A DNA stretch of 40,685 bases from Bacteroidales bacterium (lineage in GTDB: Bacteria > Bacteroidota > Bacteroidia > Bacteroidales > UBA932): assembly GCA_015060445.1 (NCBI GenBank), contig SUYL01000029.1:1-40685 (forward strand), given 5' to 3'. The notes beneath the pieces are model-generated. The model had not been told where the DNA came from and ran no database searches. It saw only the letters and a list, made by a program, of their open reading frames with translations. Position numbers and translations under genes: made by a program. Positions 40,651-40,685 of this stretch are shown in pieces; positions within the stretch are counted from its first letter, which is position 1; every line of letters begins with the position of its first letter.

Positions 40651-40685
40651 ATGGAATTTACCTACGACGTGATTGTCATCGGTGC
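40651..40685 (+). CDS. mnmG: Probable MnmG (GidA), 5' fragment cut by the window end
   Basis: The 11 complete codons read MEFTYDVIVIG and the next begins GC (Ala), so the start of an FAD-binding dinucleotide fold (DVIVIGA). The D/E-F-x-YDVIVIGAG opening is typical of MnmG, which with MnmE modifies the wobble uridine of tRNAs. Other FAD enzymes share this opening, so the call rests on resemblance of a very short stretch. Confidence 0.55.
   Translation, partial: MEFTYDVIVIG

Overview
The window is a chromosomal segment of a Bacteroidota bacterium, most likely Bacteroidales. The evidence is the protein families (GSCFA family, DUF4923, DUF3108, a Rnf complex with an extended RnfB, a zinc-cysteine-free Tgt), the frequent AGG arginine codons, and promoters of the Bacteroidota type (TTTG or TTG, 19-20 bases, TAnnTTTG) in front of many genes. 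I cannot assign a genus. No tRNA, CRISPR array, prophage or insertion sequence was seen.

Layout. 1-155 is the 5S rRNA at the end of an rRNA operon, with its terminator. 259-2296 (minus) is queG, a GSCFA protein and a rubredoxin. 2406-3368 is an SDR-type threonine dehydrogenase. 3494-5459 (minus) is a bifunctional nuclease and a nucleoside transporter. 5579-7803 is tgt plus an LptF/LptG permease, facing alaS, a second LptF/LptG permease and fmt (7811-12892, minus). 12973-16875 is a run of two M23 (LytM) proteins, a MerR regulator, a Nif3-like protein and a coiled-coil zinc-ribbon protein. 16992-25192 is a long co-directional block: dnaB, DUF3108, rseC, rnfBCDGEA and a small TPR protein. The rnfG reading frame is broken in the middle. 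Then come a SpoU-type RNA methyltransferase (minus), glyA, pnp behind a structured leader, rpsO (minus), a DUF4923 protein, a YhcC-type radical SAM protein and a YhcH/YjgK protein (both minus), and an IMP dehydrogenase of an uncommon subtype.

From about 34300 to 38640 the sequence is visibly AT-richer and looks like an accessory island. It holds a YhcG/DUF1016 PDDEXK nuclease, a 65-residue Cys protein, and a four-gene minus-strand cassette (small two-helix membrane protein, tail-anchored J-domain protein, lipoprotein, exported protein). The cassette sits beside a 176-bp imperfect inverted repeat. A coiled-coil protein with a probable nonsense codon near its 5' end and an AlkZ-like winged-helix protein follow, and the window ends in the first codons of what is probably mnmG.

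How the genes work together. Three genes serve tRNA queuosine or wobble-uridine modification (queG, tgt, probable mnmG). alaS and fmt serve translation. The two LptF/G permeases probably form the LPS-export heterodimer. The Rnf genes with RseC form a ferredoxin:NAD+ oxidoreductase ion pump. The best candidates for undescribed biology are the J-domain cassette with its hairpin, the pseudoknot-like pnp leader, the paired 46-base palindromes with an inverted core, the twin palindromes at the rpsO promoter, and the M23 pair in which one member lacks an active-site His.
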